A stretch of 64,000 nt of DNA from DATBLE01 sp036555585 (GCA_036555585.1 DATBLE010000008.1:1-64000), one strand, 5' to 3'; shown: positions 26,066-36,440, counted from the stretch's first letter. Translations and numbers: made by a program. Notes: generated by a model from the sequence alone, not told the origin.

Positions 26066-26821
26066 CTACGACCCCACCACGTCCGGCGGGAAGTCGGCGT
26101 CGAAGCCCCACGCCCACTCTCGCCGCGCCGCGATCGGCCCGCTCATGATCGAGCACGCCTCCGCCCGCCCGGCGAGCGCGGCGGCCGCCCGCTGAGCCAG
26201 CCGCGCAGTCTCGACCTCCGGGTCGCGCCCGGCGAGCGACGCCAGGAACGCGCAGATCTTCGCGCTCGCCTCGACCATCACGCGTGCGTGGTTCGGCAGG
26301 AAGCGCGGATCGGGCTCCTCCGCGGCCTCGAGCGCGGCGCTCGCCCGGACACCGGCCTCGACGAGGTCGGCGCGGAGTTCGAAGAGCTCGGTCGCGAGCC
26401 GAGCCAGCCCGGACTGGTCGGGCACCGACTCGACGCCGCGAAGCAGCTTCGGCGCGAGTGCGAACTTCTCGAGCGGCGCCAGGTGCTCCAGGGTGCTCCA
26501 GTCGCCCGGATCGCGGAGCTTCAGGACGCGGTTGAGCCGAGCCTCGACCGCGAGCGCCCCGAGCAGGACGGCGAGGCGAGCCGCGTCGAGTCGCCTGCGA
26601 CGAGCCGCGGGATTGTCCGACGGGGTCGGTGCCCGGCCGAGGGCGAGGACAGGATGCCCCGTCGGCTCGACGAGGCGGCGCAGGGTTGCCTTCGGCAGCT
26701 CACAGGCATCCAGCAGAAAGCCGAGGCCGTCCGCGAGCCACTCGTCGGCGAGATCGACCGGGACCGGAAGCTGCAGCATCACCCCCATGCGATCTTCGAC
26801 CTGGACGACATTCGGAGACAC
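26066..26821 (-). CDS. hypothetical 251-residue protein, first gene of ATPase operon
   Basis: I do not recognise this protein. It is soluble, mostly helical and rich in Ala, Arg and Leu, with features such as WLADGLGFLLDACELPKATL, LERL-type amphipathic helices and a C-terminal REWAWGFDADFPPDV. The GTG at 26821 follows GCGAGGTG. It is the first gene downstream of the structured leader at 26951-27063, which makes it the direct target of any control there. Confidence 0.6.
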   Translation of the reverse strand: MSPNVVQVEDRMGVMLQLPVPVDLADEWLADGLGFLLDACELPKATLRRLVEPTGHPVLALGRAPTPSDNPAARRRRLDAARLAVLLGALAVEARLNRVLKLRDPGDWSTLEHLAPLEKFALAPKLLRGVESVPDQSGLARLATELFELRADLVEAGVRASAALEAAEEPDPRFLPNHARVMVEASAKICAFLASLAGRDPEVETARLAQRAAAALAGRAEACSIMSGPIAARREWAWGFDADFPPDVVGS

Positions 26822-26950
26822 GCGTCACCTCGCTTCTCGCTTCGCACGACCACGCTAAGCAGCCCGGCGCTCGGAGGCATCGGGCAATTCACGCGTTGGA
26901 GCTGCTCCGAAGTACTGACCTCGGCGGTGAGCCCGCCCGGCGCCGGGCGC

Positions 26951-26982
26951 AAAAGGGAAGGCCTCGTTTCCGAGGCCTTCCC
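26951..26982 (-). terminator. intrinsic terminator in leader, GAAA tetraloop
   Basis: On the minus strand a perfect 12-pair stem (26971-26982 with 26955-26966) closes a GAAA tetraloop and is followed at once by TTTT. It lies about 130 bases upstream of the first gene of the ATPase operon with no minus-strand gene before it, so it must act either as an attenuator or as the end of a small RNA. Confidence 0.85.
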
Positions 26983-27063
26983 GGACCTTCGGGAAGTTCT
27001 CTTCGCTTTCGTCCACGTCACGGCCCGAGCTTTCGGAGGGTTCTGCCTGAAGCTCGGACGTGG
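26983..27063 (-). ncRNA. structured leader RNA, attenuator/riboswitch candidate
   Basis: Read on the minus strand, 27063-27057 (CCACGTC) pairs with 27019-27013 (GACGTGG), and directly stacked on it 27056-27050 pairs with 27032-27026 (CGAGCTT with AAGCTCG). A 6-base bulge (27025-27020) lies between the 3' arms. The 17-base end loop can add an AGG/CCT stem (27048-27046 with 27039-27037). Next, CTTCCC (26996-26991) can pair with GGGAAG (26982-26977), the 5' arm of the terminator, giving mutually exclusive states. I matched it to no riboswitch class I know. Between it and 27171 the region should also hold the divergent promoters. Confidence 0.55.
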
Positions 27064-27170
27064 GGTTTCGTCCTACCGGCGATTCGTTCTTCTCGCGCCA
27101 CCATCGTCGTCCCCGGGCGCCGGGCCCGCATCAGCGAACGTACTGATTGAATCCGGGAAGGGAGGACGCC

Positions 27171-27664
27171 GTGAGCGCTGAGCTCGAGCTGAAGACGGTC
27201 GCCGTCGAGAAGCCGGAGGAGCTGAACCTGATCCTCGGCCAGGCGCACTTCGTCAAGACGGTGGAGGACCTGTACGAGACGCTCGCGGGCAGCTCTCCGC
27301 ACCTCCGCTTCGGGCTCGCCTTCTGCGAGTCGTCGGGGCCGATGCTCGTCCGCCGGGCGGGGAACGACGAGGAGCTCGTCGAGCTGGCCGTGCGCAATGC
27401 GCTGGCGATCGGCGCAGGTCACTCCTTCGTGGTCTTTCTCCGCGAGGGTCACCCGGTCAACGTGCTCAACCAGGTGAAGGCGGTTCCCGAGGTGTGCCGT
27501 GTCTACTGCGCGACCGCGAACCCGGTCGAGGTGGTGGTCGGCGAGACGCCGCAGGGACGGGCGATTCTCGGCGTGGCGACGGCGGGTCGCCCCGCGGCGT
27601 CGAGAGCGAAGACGACGTGTCCGCGCGCCGCGAGCTGCTGCGGACGATCGGCTGCAAGCTCTGA
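27171..27664 (+). pseudogene. adenosine-specific kinase (PF04008), one-base frameshift
   Basis: The GTG at 27171 (after GGGAGG) opens a protein clearly of the archaeal/thermophile adenosine-specific kinase family: EKPEELNLILGQAHFVKTVEDL, GNDEELVELAVRNAL, VCRVYCATANPVEVVV, GETPQGRAILGV. At 27584-27587 the frame breaks. The expected C-terminus (SPRGVESEDDVSARR then ELLRTIGCKL and stop at 27662-27664) continues in another frame, consistent with loss of one base in a GGG run. Either a sequence error or a recent mutation. The rest is intact, about 163 residues if repaired. Confidence 0.8.
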
Positions 27665-28350
27665 GCCCGGGTGCGACCGACGGCTTCCCGGGGCCGGGCA
27701 CGGCGGTTCTCGTCGAGGAGGCGGACGACCTCCCGGTCGGCGACCTGCTCGAACGACCTGTACCAGACCCCGACGGCGAAGAGGTCCGAGAGCGGGTAGA
27801 GACAGACGACCTCGTCGGCCTCGGCACGAAGGAGCTCGACCGTGTCCGTCGGCCCTACCGGCACCGCCGCGACGACGCGCCTCGCATCGGCAGCGCTCGC
27901 CCAGCGAAGGGCCGCGATCATCGACCCGCCCGTGGCGAGCCCGTCGTCGACGACCAGCACGGTGTTGCCGGCGAGGTCGAGCGGTGCGTGCTCACGATGC
28001 AGGCGGCGGTCGAGCTGCCTGGCCGCCGTCCTGGCCTTGTCGACAGCGGTCGCGACCTGCTCCGCCGTGAGCCCGTTCGGGCCGCGGAGGTAGAGCCCGT
28101 CACCCGGCGTGACGGCCCCGAGCCCGTATTCGGGCTGATCCGGATGGCCGACCTTCCGGACTGCCAGGACGTCGAGCGGCGCCGGCAGGATGCGGGCGAC
28201 CTCCGCCGCCACCTCCAGACCGCCTCGCGCCAGCCCGACGACGACGAGCTCCGGCTCTCGCTCGCCTGCCAGCGCGGCGGCGAGCGCTCTCCCTGCGTCC
28301 CTCCTGTCGGCGAAGAGGGGCGTGACGCCGAGGAACAGGCGCTCGCTCAT
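27466..28350 (-). CDS. phosphoribosyltransferase-family protein with run-on C-terminus
   Basis: Residues 1-215 form a PRTase-type I domain: VVVGLARGGLEVAAEVA, a flexible loop region, and the PRPP-binding VLVVDDGLATGGSM. Similar proteins (annotated as phosphoribosyltransferases, function unsettled) end near residue 215-220. Here the frame continues for about 75 low-complexity Ser/Arg/Pro residues that are antisense to the adenosine kinase gene, a 199-base tail-to-tail overlap. The tail is probably not functional, or the true stop has been lost. It begins 25 bases after the ACP gene and may close that operon. Confidence 0.75.
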   Translation of the reverse strand: MSERLFLGVTPLFADRRDAGRALAAALAGEREPELVVVGLARGGLEVAAEVARILPAPLDVLAVRKVGHPDQPEYGLGAVTPGDGLYLRGPNGLTAEQVATAVDKARTAARQLDRRLHREHAPLDLAGNTVLVVDDGLATGGSMIAALRWASAADARRVVAAVPVGPTDTVELLRAEADEVVCLYPLSDLFAVGVWYRSFEQVADREVVRLLDENRRARPREAVGRTRAQSLQPIVRSSSRRADTSSSLSTPRGDPPSPRRESPVPAASRRPPPRPGSRSRSRHGTPREPPSPG

Positions 28351-28375
28351 CTCGGAGACCCGGCGAGCTCGGGGG

Positions 28376-28633
28376 CTATGCGGGTGTCGCGGCCAGCCGC
28401 GCCGAGATGAACTCGACGAGCAGGTCGACGGTGCCGAGGCGGCCGTACTCGCTCTCGGGGATGTCGACGCCCAGCCGCTCGTGCATGGCGATGACGAAGT
28501 TGAGGAGGTCCATCGAGTCGACGTCGAACTGGTCGCGGAAGCTGACGTCGTCCTTCACGGTCGCGGGGTCGATCTCCGGTGCGACCTCGCACAGGCAGCT
28601 CACGATCGTGTCTCTGATCTCTTGCTTGGTCAT
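28376..28633 (-). CDS. acyl carrier protein
   Basis: An 85-residue carrier protein with the phosphopantetheine serine S40 in FDVDSMDLLNF and the usual four-helix pattern (EIRDTIVSCLCEVAPEI, ESEYGRLGTVDLLVEFI). It overlaps the E2 gene's stop by four bases. An ACP translationally coupled to a 2-oxo acid dehydrogenase E2 is unusual and suggests transfer of the acyl product to a pantetheine arm. It is not in a fatty-acid or polyketide cluster. Confidence 0.88.
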   Translation of the reverse strand: MTKQEIRDTIVSCLCEVAPEIDPATVKDDVSFRDQFDVDSMDLLNFVIAMHERLGVDIPESEYGRLGTVDLLVEFISARLAATPA

Positions 28634-29826
28634 AGGTCATCAGGCTCCTGGAGTCGCTGGTCGACGGCGGCGAGGAAGGCGCTGCCGACGTGGCCGTCGG
28701 CGACGCGGTGGTCGACGGAGACCGTGGCGGTGACCAACGGGCAGACGAGCAGCTGCCCGTTCGACACCCACGGCCGGTCGACGACCTTGCCGAAGCCGAC
28801 GATCGCCACCTGCGGCGGCACGATGATCGGGAAGATCGCCTCGACGCCCCGCTCGCCGATGCTGGTCACGGTGATGGTCGGGTCGGACATCTCAGCGGCT
28901 CGCAGCGAGAAGGACCGGGCCCGCGCGACGAGGTCGCGGAAGCTGTGCATCAGCTCGTCGAGCGTGCGCTGGTCGGTGTCGTGGATCGCCGGCGCGACGA
29001 GGCCGCCGCCGCGGAGGAAGATCGCGTTGCCGACGTGGATCCGCTCGCTCCGGACGACCTGGTCGCCCTCCCACCTCGCGTTCAGCTCCGGGAAGTCGCG
29101 CAGGGCGAGGGCGACCGCCTTGACGAGCAGCACGCCGAGGAGGAGCCGGTCCGGAACCGACCGCCGCGTGTTCTCGTCCGCGAGCCAGGCGACGGCCGGG
29201 CTCAGGTCGATCGTCTGGCTGAGGTAGACGTGCGGAATCTCGCGCTTCGACCGGCTCATCGAGGCGGCGATCGCACGCCGCATCGCCGCCTGCGCCTCCA
29301 CGGCCGGAGTCGCGGCCGGCGGCGGCGGCGCGGGGGGCACAGCCGGGGCGAGGGGCGGAGGGCTCGGAGCCGGAGTCGGAGCGGACGGCGGCGCGGCGGC
29401 CTTCGCGCGCTCGACGTCCTTCCGCTGGATGCGTCCACCCGGCCCCGATCCCTCCACGGTCGCGAGGTCGACCCCGAGCTCGGCGGCGAGGTGCTTGGCC
29501 GACGGCGAGACCAGCAGGCGGTGCCCGTCGCCGCCGGCGAGCACGAGGGCCGGCTCGGCCGCCTCCGCGGGCTTCGCAACCGGCGCCTCGCCCTCCTCGC
29601 CGATCAGGGCGAGCACGGTCCCCGTCGGCACCTCGGTTCCGGGCTCGACCAGGAGCTCCTGGAGAACCCCGCTCGAGTAGACCTCGACCTCGATGTCGGC
29701 CTTGTCGGTGTGGACGATCGCGATGATCTCGCCGCGCTCGACGTGGTCGCCGGGCTGCTTCAGCCACTCGAGCAGCGTCCCCGCGCTCATGTCCGCGCCC
29801 AGGGCCGGCATCACGAACTCGGCCAT
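28630..29826 (-). CDS. dihydrolipoamide acyltransferase (E2) of a 2-oxo acid/acetoin dehydrogenase
   Basis: A 398-residue E2. The lipoyl domain (1-77) carries K42 in HTDKADIEV. After a spacer comes the E3/E1-binding domain (about 104-140, SPSAKHLAAELGVDLATVEG), a Pro/Ala linker (about 148-180) and the catalytic domain ending with VSVDHRVADG, the His-Asp acyltransferase motif. One lipoyl domain only. The operon supplies E1 alpha and E1 beta but no E3, which must be encoded elsewhere. Substrate could be pyruvate, acetoin or a branched 2-oxo acid. Confidence 0.9.
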   Translation of the reverse strand: MAEFVMPALGADMSAGTLLEWLKQPGDHVERGEIIAIVHTDKADIEVEVYSSGVLQELLVEPGTEVPTGTVLALIGEEGEAPVAKPAEAAEPALVLAGGDGHRLLVSPSAKHLAAELGVDLATVEGSGPGGRIQRKDVERAKAAAPPSAPTPAPSPPPLAPAVPPAPPPPAATPAVEAQAAMRRAIAASMSRSKREIPHVYLSQTIDLSPAVAWLADENTRRSVPDRLLLGVLLVKAVALALRDFPELNARWEGDQVVRSERIHVGNAIFLRGGGLVAPAIHDTDQRTLDELMHSFRDLVARARSFSLRAAEMSDPTITVTSIGERGVEAIFPIIVPPQVAIVGFGKVVDRPWVSNGQLLVCPLVTATVSVDHRVADGHVGSAFLAAVDQRLQEPDDL

Positions 29827-29834
29827 ATCTGCTC

Positions 29835-30806
29835 CTAGACCTCCATCTCCCGGACGGCCGCGACGATGCGCTCGACGTTCGGCAGCGCAGCGTCCTCCAG
29901 GTGCTTCGCGTACGGCATCGGGATCTCGGCACTGCATACCCGCACCACGGGCCAGTCGAGCAGGTCGAAGCCGCGCTCCATGATCTGGGCGCTGACCTCG
30001 GCGGCGATGCTGCCGGTCCGCCAACCCTCGTCGACGATCACCGCCCGGTGGGTCTTCGCGAGCGAGGCGAGCACGGTCTCCAGGTCGAGCGGCCGCAGCG
30101 AGCGCAGGTCGACCACCTCGAGCTCGATCCCCTCCCCGGCGAGCTGCTCGGCCGCCTCCAGCGCCTTGAAGACCGACGCCGAGTAGGTGACGACGGTGAC
30201 GTCGCCGCCCTCGCGCCGCACCGCCGCCTTCCAGACCTGCGGTACGCCGTCCTCCTCGGTCTCTCCCTTGTTCCCGTACAGGATCGCGTTCTCGAAGATG
30301 AAGACGGGATCGGGATCGGCGACCGCTGCGAGCACCATCGTCCTGCCGTCCGCGACCGTCGCCGGCGAGAGGCACTTGATCCCGGGGATGTACGCGTACC
30401 AGTTCTCGAGGCTGTGGGCGTGCTGGGCGCCCATCTGGCGGCCGCCGCCGGTCGCCATCCGCACGACCAGGGGGATGCTGAACTGGCCGCCCGACATGTA
30501 CCGCAGGGTGGCCGCGGTGTTCAGCACCTGGTCCATCGCCAGCATGCTGAAGTTGATCGTCATGATCTCGACGATCGGGCGCATCCCGTTGATCGCCGCG
30601 CCGATCCCCGCGCCCATGAACGCCGACTCGGCGAGCGGGGCGTCGCGGACGCGCTCAGGCCCGAACTCCGCGAGGAGGCTGCCGCTGACGGCGAAGGCGC
30701 CGCCGTAGCTGCCGACGTCCTCGCCCATCAGGAAGACGCGCTCGTCGTCGGCGAGCGCCTGGCGCATCCCGTCGCGGATCGACTCGCGCAGCGTCATGGT
30801 GCTCAT
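29835..30806 (-). CDS. 2-oxo acid/acetoin dehydrogenase E1 component, beta subunit
   Basis: A 323-residue transketolase-like E1 beta. Landmarks: FLMGEDVGSYGGAFAVS, DAPLAESAFMGAGIGAA, GGGRQMGAQHAHSLENWY, and the C-terminal VVDLRSLRPLDLETV. It forms an alpha2-beta2 TPP enzyme with the product of the preceding gene, which it overlaps by four bases. The AQHAHSLE motif is common to pyruvate and acetoin types, so substrate is not settled. Confidence 0.92.
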   Translation of the reverse strand: MSTMTLRESIRDGMRQALADDERVFLMGEDVGSYGGAFAVSGSLLAEFGPERVRDAPLAESAFMGAGIGAAINGMRPIVEIMTINFSMLAMDQVLNTAATLRYMSGGQFSIPLVVRMATGGGRQMGAQHAHSLENWYAYIPGIKCLSPATVADGRTMVLAAVADPDPVFIFENAILYGNKGETEEDGVPQVWKAAVRREGGDVTVVTYSASVFKALEAAEQLAGEGIELEVVDLRSLRPLDLETVLASLAKTHRAVIVDEGWRTGSIAAEVSAQIMERGFDLLDWPVVRVCSAEIPMPYAKHLEDAALPNVERIVAAVREMEV

Positions 30807-31794
30807 GTGGTGTACACGTCCTTCAACAGATCCTCGAGCGGCTCGGGCTCGCCGGCGTCGGCGAACGCGACCGCCTCGTCGATCTCGGCCGCCACCTGCG
30901 CCTCGACCTCCGCGAGGCCGGCGTCGTCGAGCAGGCCCTGCTCGCGCAGCAGGGCCACGAAGAGGTCGATCGGGTCGCGCTCGCGCCAGCCTTCGATCTC
31001 CTCCTTCGTCCGGTAGAGGTCGGGGTCGGCCATCGAGTGGGCGCGGAAGCGGTACGTCTTCAGCTCGACGAAGTGCGGGCCCTCGCCCCTGCGGACGGCG
31101 TCCGCGGCCCGGGTGACCGCCTCCTCGACCGCCAGCACCTGCATCCCGTCCACCGCCTCCGCCGGGATCCCGTAGGGGGCGGCCTTCGCCGCGATGTCGG
31201 TGCGGGCGAGCGCCTTCTCGATCGCGGTGCCCATCCCGTAGAGGTTGTTCTCGCAGACGAACAGCACCGGCAGGTGCCAGAGCGACGCCAGGTTCATGCA
31301 CTCGTGGAACTCCCCCTCGACCACGGCGCCGTCGCCGAAGAAGCACGCCGTCACGCGCTTGTAGCGCTGGTAGGTGTCGGCGAGCGCGAGCCCCATCGCG
31401 AGCGGGAGCCCGGCCGCGACGACGCCGTTGCCACCGTAGAAGCGGCGCGAGACGTCGAAGAAGTGCATCGAGCCGCCCCGGCCGCGGCTGCAGCCGGTGG
31501 CCTTGCCGTACATCTCCGCCATCAGCTCGTGGGGGGGCAGCCCCCGGGCGAGCGCCTGGCCGTGGTCGCGGTAGGTGGCGACGACGGCGTCGTCCGGAGT
31601 CAGGGCCTGCATCGCCCCGACGGCGCACGCCTCCTCGCCGATGTACAGGTGGAGGAAGCCGCGGATCTTGCCGAGGCTGTACACCTCGGCCGCCTTCTCC
31701 TCGAAGCGGCGGATGCGCAGCATCTCGTGCAGCAGGTGCAGCCCGTGCTCGCGCTCGAGCGCCGGCCTCTTCTTCCTGGTCGCGGCGGCCCTGG

Positions 31795-31798
<4 letters not shown>
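30803..31798 (-). CDS. 2-oxo acid/acetoin dehydrogenase E1 component, alpha subunit
   Basis: A 331-residue E1 alpha. The TPP motif starts GDGAVVEGEFHECMNLAS and ends CENN. Other marks are GFLHLYIGEEACAVGAM, TYRDHGQALARG, GKATGCSRGRGGSMH and the phosphorylation-loop equivalent TYRFRAHSMADPDLYRTKEE. The ATG overlaps the acyl-CoA synthetase stop by four bases, so synthetase, E1 and E2 are made together. Confidence 0.92.
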
Positions 31799-33591
<1,793 letters not shown>

Positions 33592-33621
33592 CGGCGCAAG
33601 CTCGGTCTCGCTTGCGGATAA

Positions 33622-34617
33622 CTACGTGGTCGAAGCCGAGGCGCGGACGAGCTCGACGATCTCGGAGAGACGGCCGTGCGCGAGGCACACGGTCGTGTCC
33701 GCGGCGCCGTAGTAGACGGAGACGCGGTCCGAGTCCCGGTCGACCAGCGCGGAGTTCGGGAAGACGACGTTCGGGACGTCGCCCACCTGCTCGTAGGTCA
33801 CCTGCGGCGCGAGCAGGTAGTCGCTGCCGCGTGCGATCACCCGCCACGGTTCCTCGAGGTCGAGCAGGGCGGCGCCCGCGGAGTAGACGAACCCGTTGCA
33901 CGACGTGAGGACGCCGTGGTAGATGAGCAGCCAGCCCTCGCCGGTCTCGATCGGTGTCGGCCCGGCCCCCACCTTGGTCGACTGCCAGGTGAGCGGAATC
34001 GGGCCCATGACGTGCCGGTGCCGGCCCCAGTGGACGAGGTCCGGACTCTCGGAGTAGAAGATGTCGCCGAATGCCGTGTGGCCGCCGTCGCTCGGGCGGC
34101 TGAGCATCGCGTAGCGGCCGCCGATCCGCCGGGGGAAGAGGACGCCGTTGCGGTTGAAGGGGAGGAAGGCGTTCTCGAGCTGCACGAAGCGCCGGAAGTC
34201 GCGGGTGTAGCCGACGCCGACCGTCGGCCCGTGATAGCCGGCACACCAGGTGACGTACCAGCGATCCTCCAGCCAGGTCACACGCGGGTCGTACGCATGC
34301 TCGAAGGCCTGCTGGATCTCGCCCGTGCGCGGGTCGGCGGCCGTGAAGGCGATGGGCTCGTGTGCGATCTCCCAGTCGAGGCCGTCGCTGCTCCGGCCGG
34401 CGTGCAGGTTCATCACGCGGCGTGTGTCGTCGACGCGGAAGACGCCGGCGAAGCCGTCGCCGAAGCGCACGACCGCGGAGTTGAGGACGCTGTTCGCGCG
34501 GGGGACGGCGTCGCGCCCGACGATCGGATTCCGGCTCGAACGCCAGAGCACGGTGCGGGTGCCAGCCGGGCGCTCCTCCCAGGGGATGGGAGCGAGGGCG
34601 GTCTCGACGACGCTCAT
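33622..34617 (-). CDS. glycoside hydrolase family 130 beta-mannoside phosphorylase
   Basis: A 331-residue five-bladed propeller enzyme of GH130. Marks include RNPIVGRDAV, NSVLNSAVVRF, AYDPRVTWLEDRWYVTW (with the catalytic-acid Asp in YDPR), VGAGPTPIETGEGWLLIYHG and VVFPNSALVDRDSDRVSVYYG. GH130 enzymes phosphorolyse beta-1,4- or beta-1,2-mannosyl bonds and release mannose 1-phosphate. Its ATG overlaps the transporter ATPase stop by four bases, which ties the transporter to beta-mannoside uptake. Exact linkage is unknown. Confidence 0.9.
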   Translation of the reverse strand: MSVVETALAPIPWEERPAGTRTVLWRSSRNPIVGRDAVPRANSVLNSAVVRFGDGFAGVFRVDDTRRVMNLHAGRSSDGLDWEIAHEPIAFTAADPRTGEIQQAFEHAYDPRVTWLEDRWYVTWCAGYHGPTVGVGYTRDFRRFVQLENAFLPFNRNGVLFPRRIGGRYAMLSRPSDGGHTAFGDIFYSESPDLVHWGRHRHVMGPIPLTWQSTKVGAGPTPIETGEGWLLIYHGVLTSCNGFVYSAGAALLDLEEPWRVIARGSDYLLAPQVTYEQVGDVPNVVFPNSALVDRDSDRVSVYYGAADTTVCLAHGRLSEIVELVRASASTT

Positions 34618-35486
34618 GCCGAGCGCGCGACGAAGTGCTCGTCCTCGACCTGGACGAGCGTCGCCGCCCCGTCGGTCGCCTCTGCCGGCAGATCGGGCGC
34701 CAGCTCTGCCCACTTCCGGTGGAGCTGCGGCACAGAGCCGAGCAGCGACCTCGTATAGGCGTGCAGCGGGTTGCCGAAGACGCGTTCGGTCGCGCCCATC
34801 TCGACGAGGACGCCCCGGCGGAGGATCATCGTCGTGTCGCTGATGTAGTTGCCGAGCGACAGGTCGTGCGTGATGAAGAGGATGCCGAGGCCGCGGGACT
34901 TGAGGTCGCCGAGCAGGTTGAGGACGTCGATCCGCGTCGACGCGTCGAGCATGCTGATGATCTCGTCGGCGACGAGGAGGCGGAGGTCGAGCAGGAGGGC
35001 ACGCGCGATCAGCATCCGCTGGAGCTGGCCGCCGCTCAGCTGGTGCGGGTACTTGTCGAGGACGTCCGCGGCGTTGAGGCTGACGCCGTCCAGCGCCCCC
35101 TCGAGCTTCCTCCGCCACTCCGAGCCGCTCAGGCCGGGGAGGTACTCGTGCCGCACCATGGTGAAGACGCGGTCGGCCTTGAAGATCGGGTTGTACGAGC
35201 TGAACGGATCCTGGAAGACGCCCTGCACGTGCGAGTAGTACTCCTTCAGGCGACGCCCCTCGAAGGTGGTGATGTCCGCTCCGTCGAACTCGATGACGCC
35301 GCGCGTCGTGCGCAGGAGCCGAAGGATCAGCTTGCCGATCGTCGACTTGCCGCTGCCGCTCTCGCCGATCAGCGCCACGACCTCTCCGGGCCTGACCCCG
35401 AAGCTCACGTCGCGCACCGCGAGCAGCTGGTCGGAGCCGAACGCGCCGACCGAGAACGACTTGCAGCAGGTGTCGACCCTCAGCAT
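34614..35486 (-). CDS. Opp/Dpp-type ABC transporter ATPase (F-like)
   Basis: A 290-residue ATPase with Walker A GESGSGKS, a QDPFSSYNPIF Q-loop, signature LSGGQLQR and the Walker B segment LLVADEIISMLDAS; the Asp-Glu pair is intact though the usual DEPTSALD wording is changed. The C-terminal oligopeptide-transporter extension (NPLHAYTRSLL) is present. It works with the D-like ATPase encoded just upstream (one-base overlap). Confidence 0.92.
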   Translation of the reverse strand: MLRVDTCCKSFSVGAFGSDQLLAVRDVSFGVRPGEVVALIGESGSGKSTIGKLILRLLRTTRGVIEFDGADITTFEGRRLKEYYSHVQGVFQDPFSSYNPIFKADRVFTMVRHEYLPGLSGSEWRRKLEGALDGVSLNAADVLDKYPHQLSGGQLQRMLIARALLLDLRLLVADEIISMLDASTRIDVLNLLGDLKSRGLGILFITHDLSLGNYISDTTMILRRGVLVEMGATERVFGNPLHAYTRSLLGSVPQLHRKWAELAPDLPAEATDGAATLVQVEDEHFVARSA

Positions 35487-36439
35487 CAGGCGGCCACCTT
35501 CCAGCAGGCGGCCGCGCGCCCGGGCTCGGATGCCACGAACGGCGGCTGCTCGGCGCACTCCGGCGACGCGAGCGGGCAGCGGTCCCTGAACCGGCAGCCC
35601 GCCGGCGGATCGAGGAGCGAAGGCGGTCGCCCCGGAATGCCCGTCAGCCGCCGTTCGGCGAAGCGGACGCCGACCTCGGGCAGCGAGGACAGGAGCAACC
35701 GGGTGTAGGGATGGCGTGGAGCATCGACGATGGCCTCGGCCGGCGCCTTCTCCGCGACCCTGCCCGCGTACATGACGAGCACCGAGTCGGCGACCTGGTA
35801 GAGCACCGAGAGGTCGTGGGTGATCACGATCATGCTCTTGACGAAGCCGCGGTCGCGGAACTCGACCAGCAGCTCCGCCACGGCACGCTGGGTGGTCACG
35901 TCGAGCGCCGAGGTGATCTCGTCGGCGATCAGGAGCGACGGGTCGACCACGGACGAGAGCACCATCACGACCCGCTGCTTCATCCCGCCCGAGAGCTCGA
36001 TCGGGAAGCGGTGGAGAACGTCGCCCGAGAGCCCGACCAGGTCGAGCCTGCGCCTCAGCTCGGGCATGACCGTGTCGAGCGGCACGTCTCGCGACGCGAG
36101 CAGGTCGCGGGCGATCGTCCCGACTCGCCGGGTCGGGTTGAGGGCGCTCAGCGCGTACTGCGGGATGATCGAGACCTTCTTGAACCGGAACTCGTTCATG
36201 CGGACGTCGTCCCAGATCGGGAGCTCGCAACCGTCCAGCTGGACGTGGCCGTCCACGTACCGCATGCGCGCGTCCATGCGGATCAGGCTCTTGCCGAGCG
36301 TCGACTTGCCGCACCCCGACTCCCCGGCCAGACCCATGATCTCGCCGTCGGCGATCTCGAACGCCGCACCGTCGACGGCCTTCACGTCGCCGCGCAGCGA
36401 CTGGTAGTAGACGGTCAGGTTCTCGACGCCGAGGCTCAC
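35486..36439 (-). CDS. Opp/Dpp-type ABC transporter ATPase (D-like)
   Basis: A 317-residue ATPase: Walker A GESGCGKS, signature LSGGMKQR, Walker B LLIADEITSALDV, and the C-terminal oligo_HPY domain with a Cys-rich CRFRDRCPLASPEC, which in this family can bind a 4Fe-4S cluster. It begins one base after the permease stop. With the F-like partner it powers uptake. Confidence 0.93.
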   Translation of the reverse strand: MSLGVENLTVYYQSLRGDVKAVDGAAFEIADGEIMGLAGESGCGKSTLGKSLIRMDARMRYVDGHVQLDGCELPIWDDVRMNEFRFKKVSIIPQYALSALNPTRRVGTIARDLLASRDVPLDTVMPELRRRLDLVGLSGDVLHRFPIELSGGMKQRVVMVLSSVVDPSLLIADEITSALDVTTQRAVAELLVEFRDRGFVKSMIVITHDLSVLYQVADSVLVMYAGRVAEKAPAEAIVDAPRHPYTRLLLSSLPEVGVRFAERRLTGIPGRPPSLLDPPAGCRFRDRCPLASPECAEQPPFVASEPGRAAACWKVAA

Positions 36440-36440
36440 G

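Noticed and set aside
26983..27063. Known riboswitch or T-box in the leader
   Set aside because: The signature motifs of T-box (AGGGUGG), c-di-AMP, c-di-GMP, guanidine, cobalamin and SAM elements are not present as far as I can read.
26983..27063. tRNA gene near the terminator
   Set aside because: No acceptor/T-arm pattern (GGTTCGAAT-like loop) or anticodon arm can be fitted on either strand.
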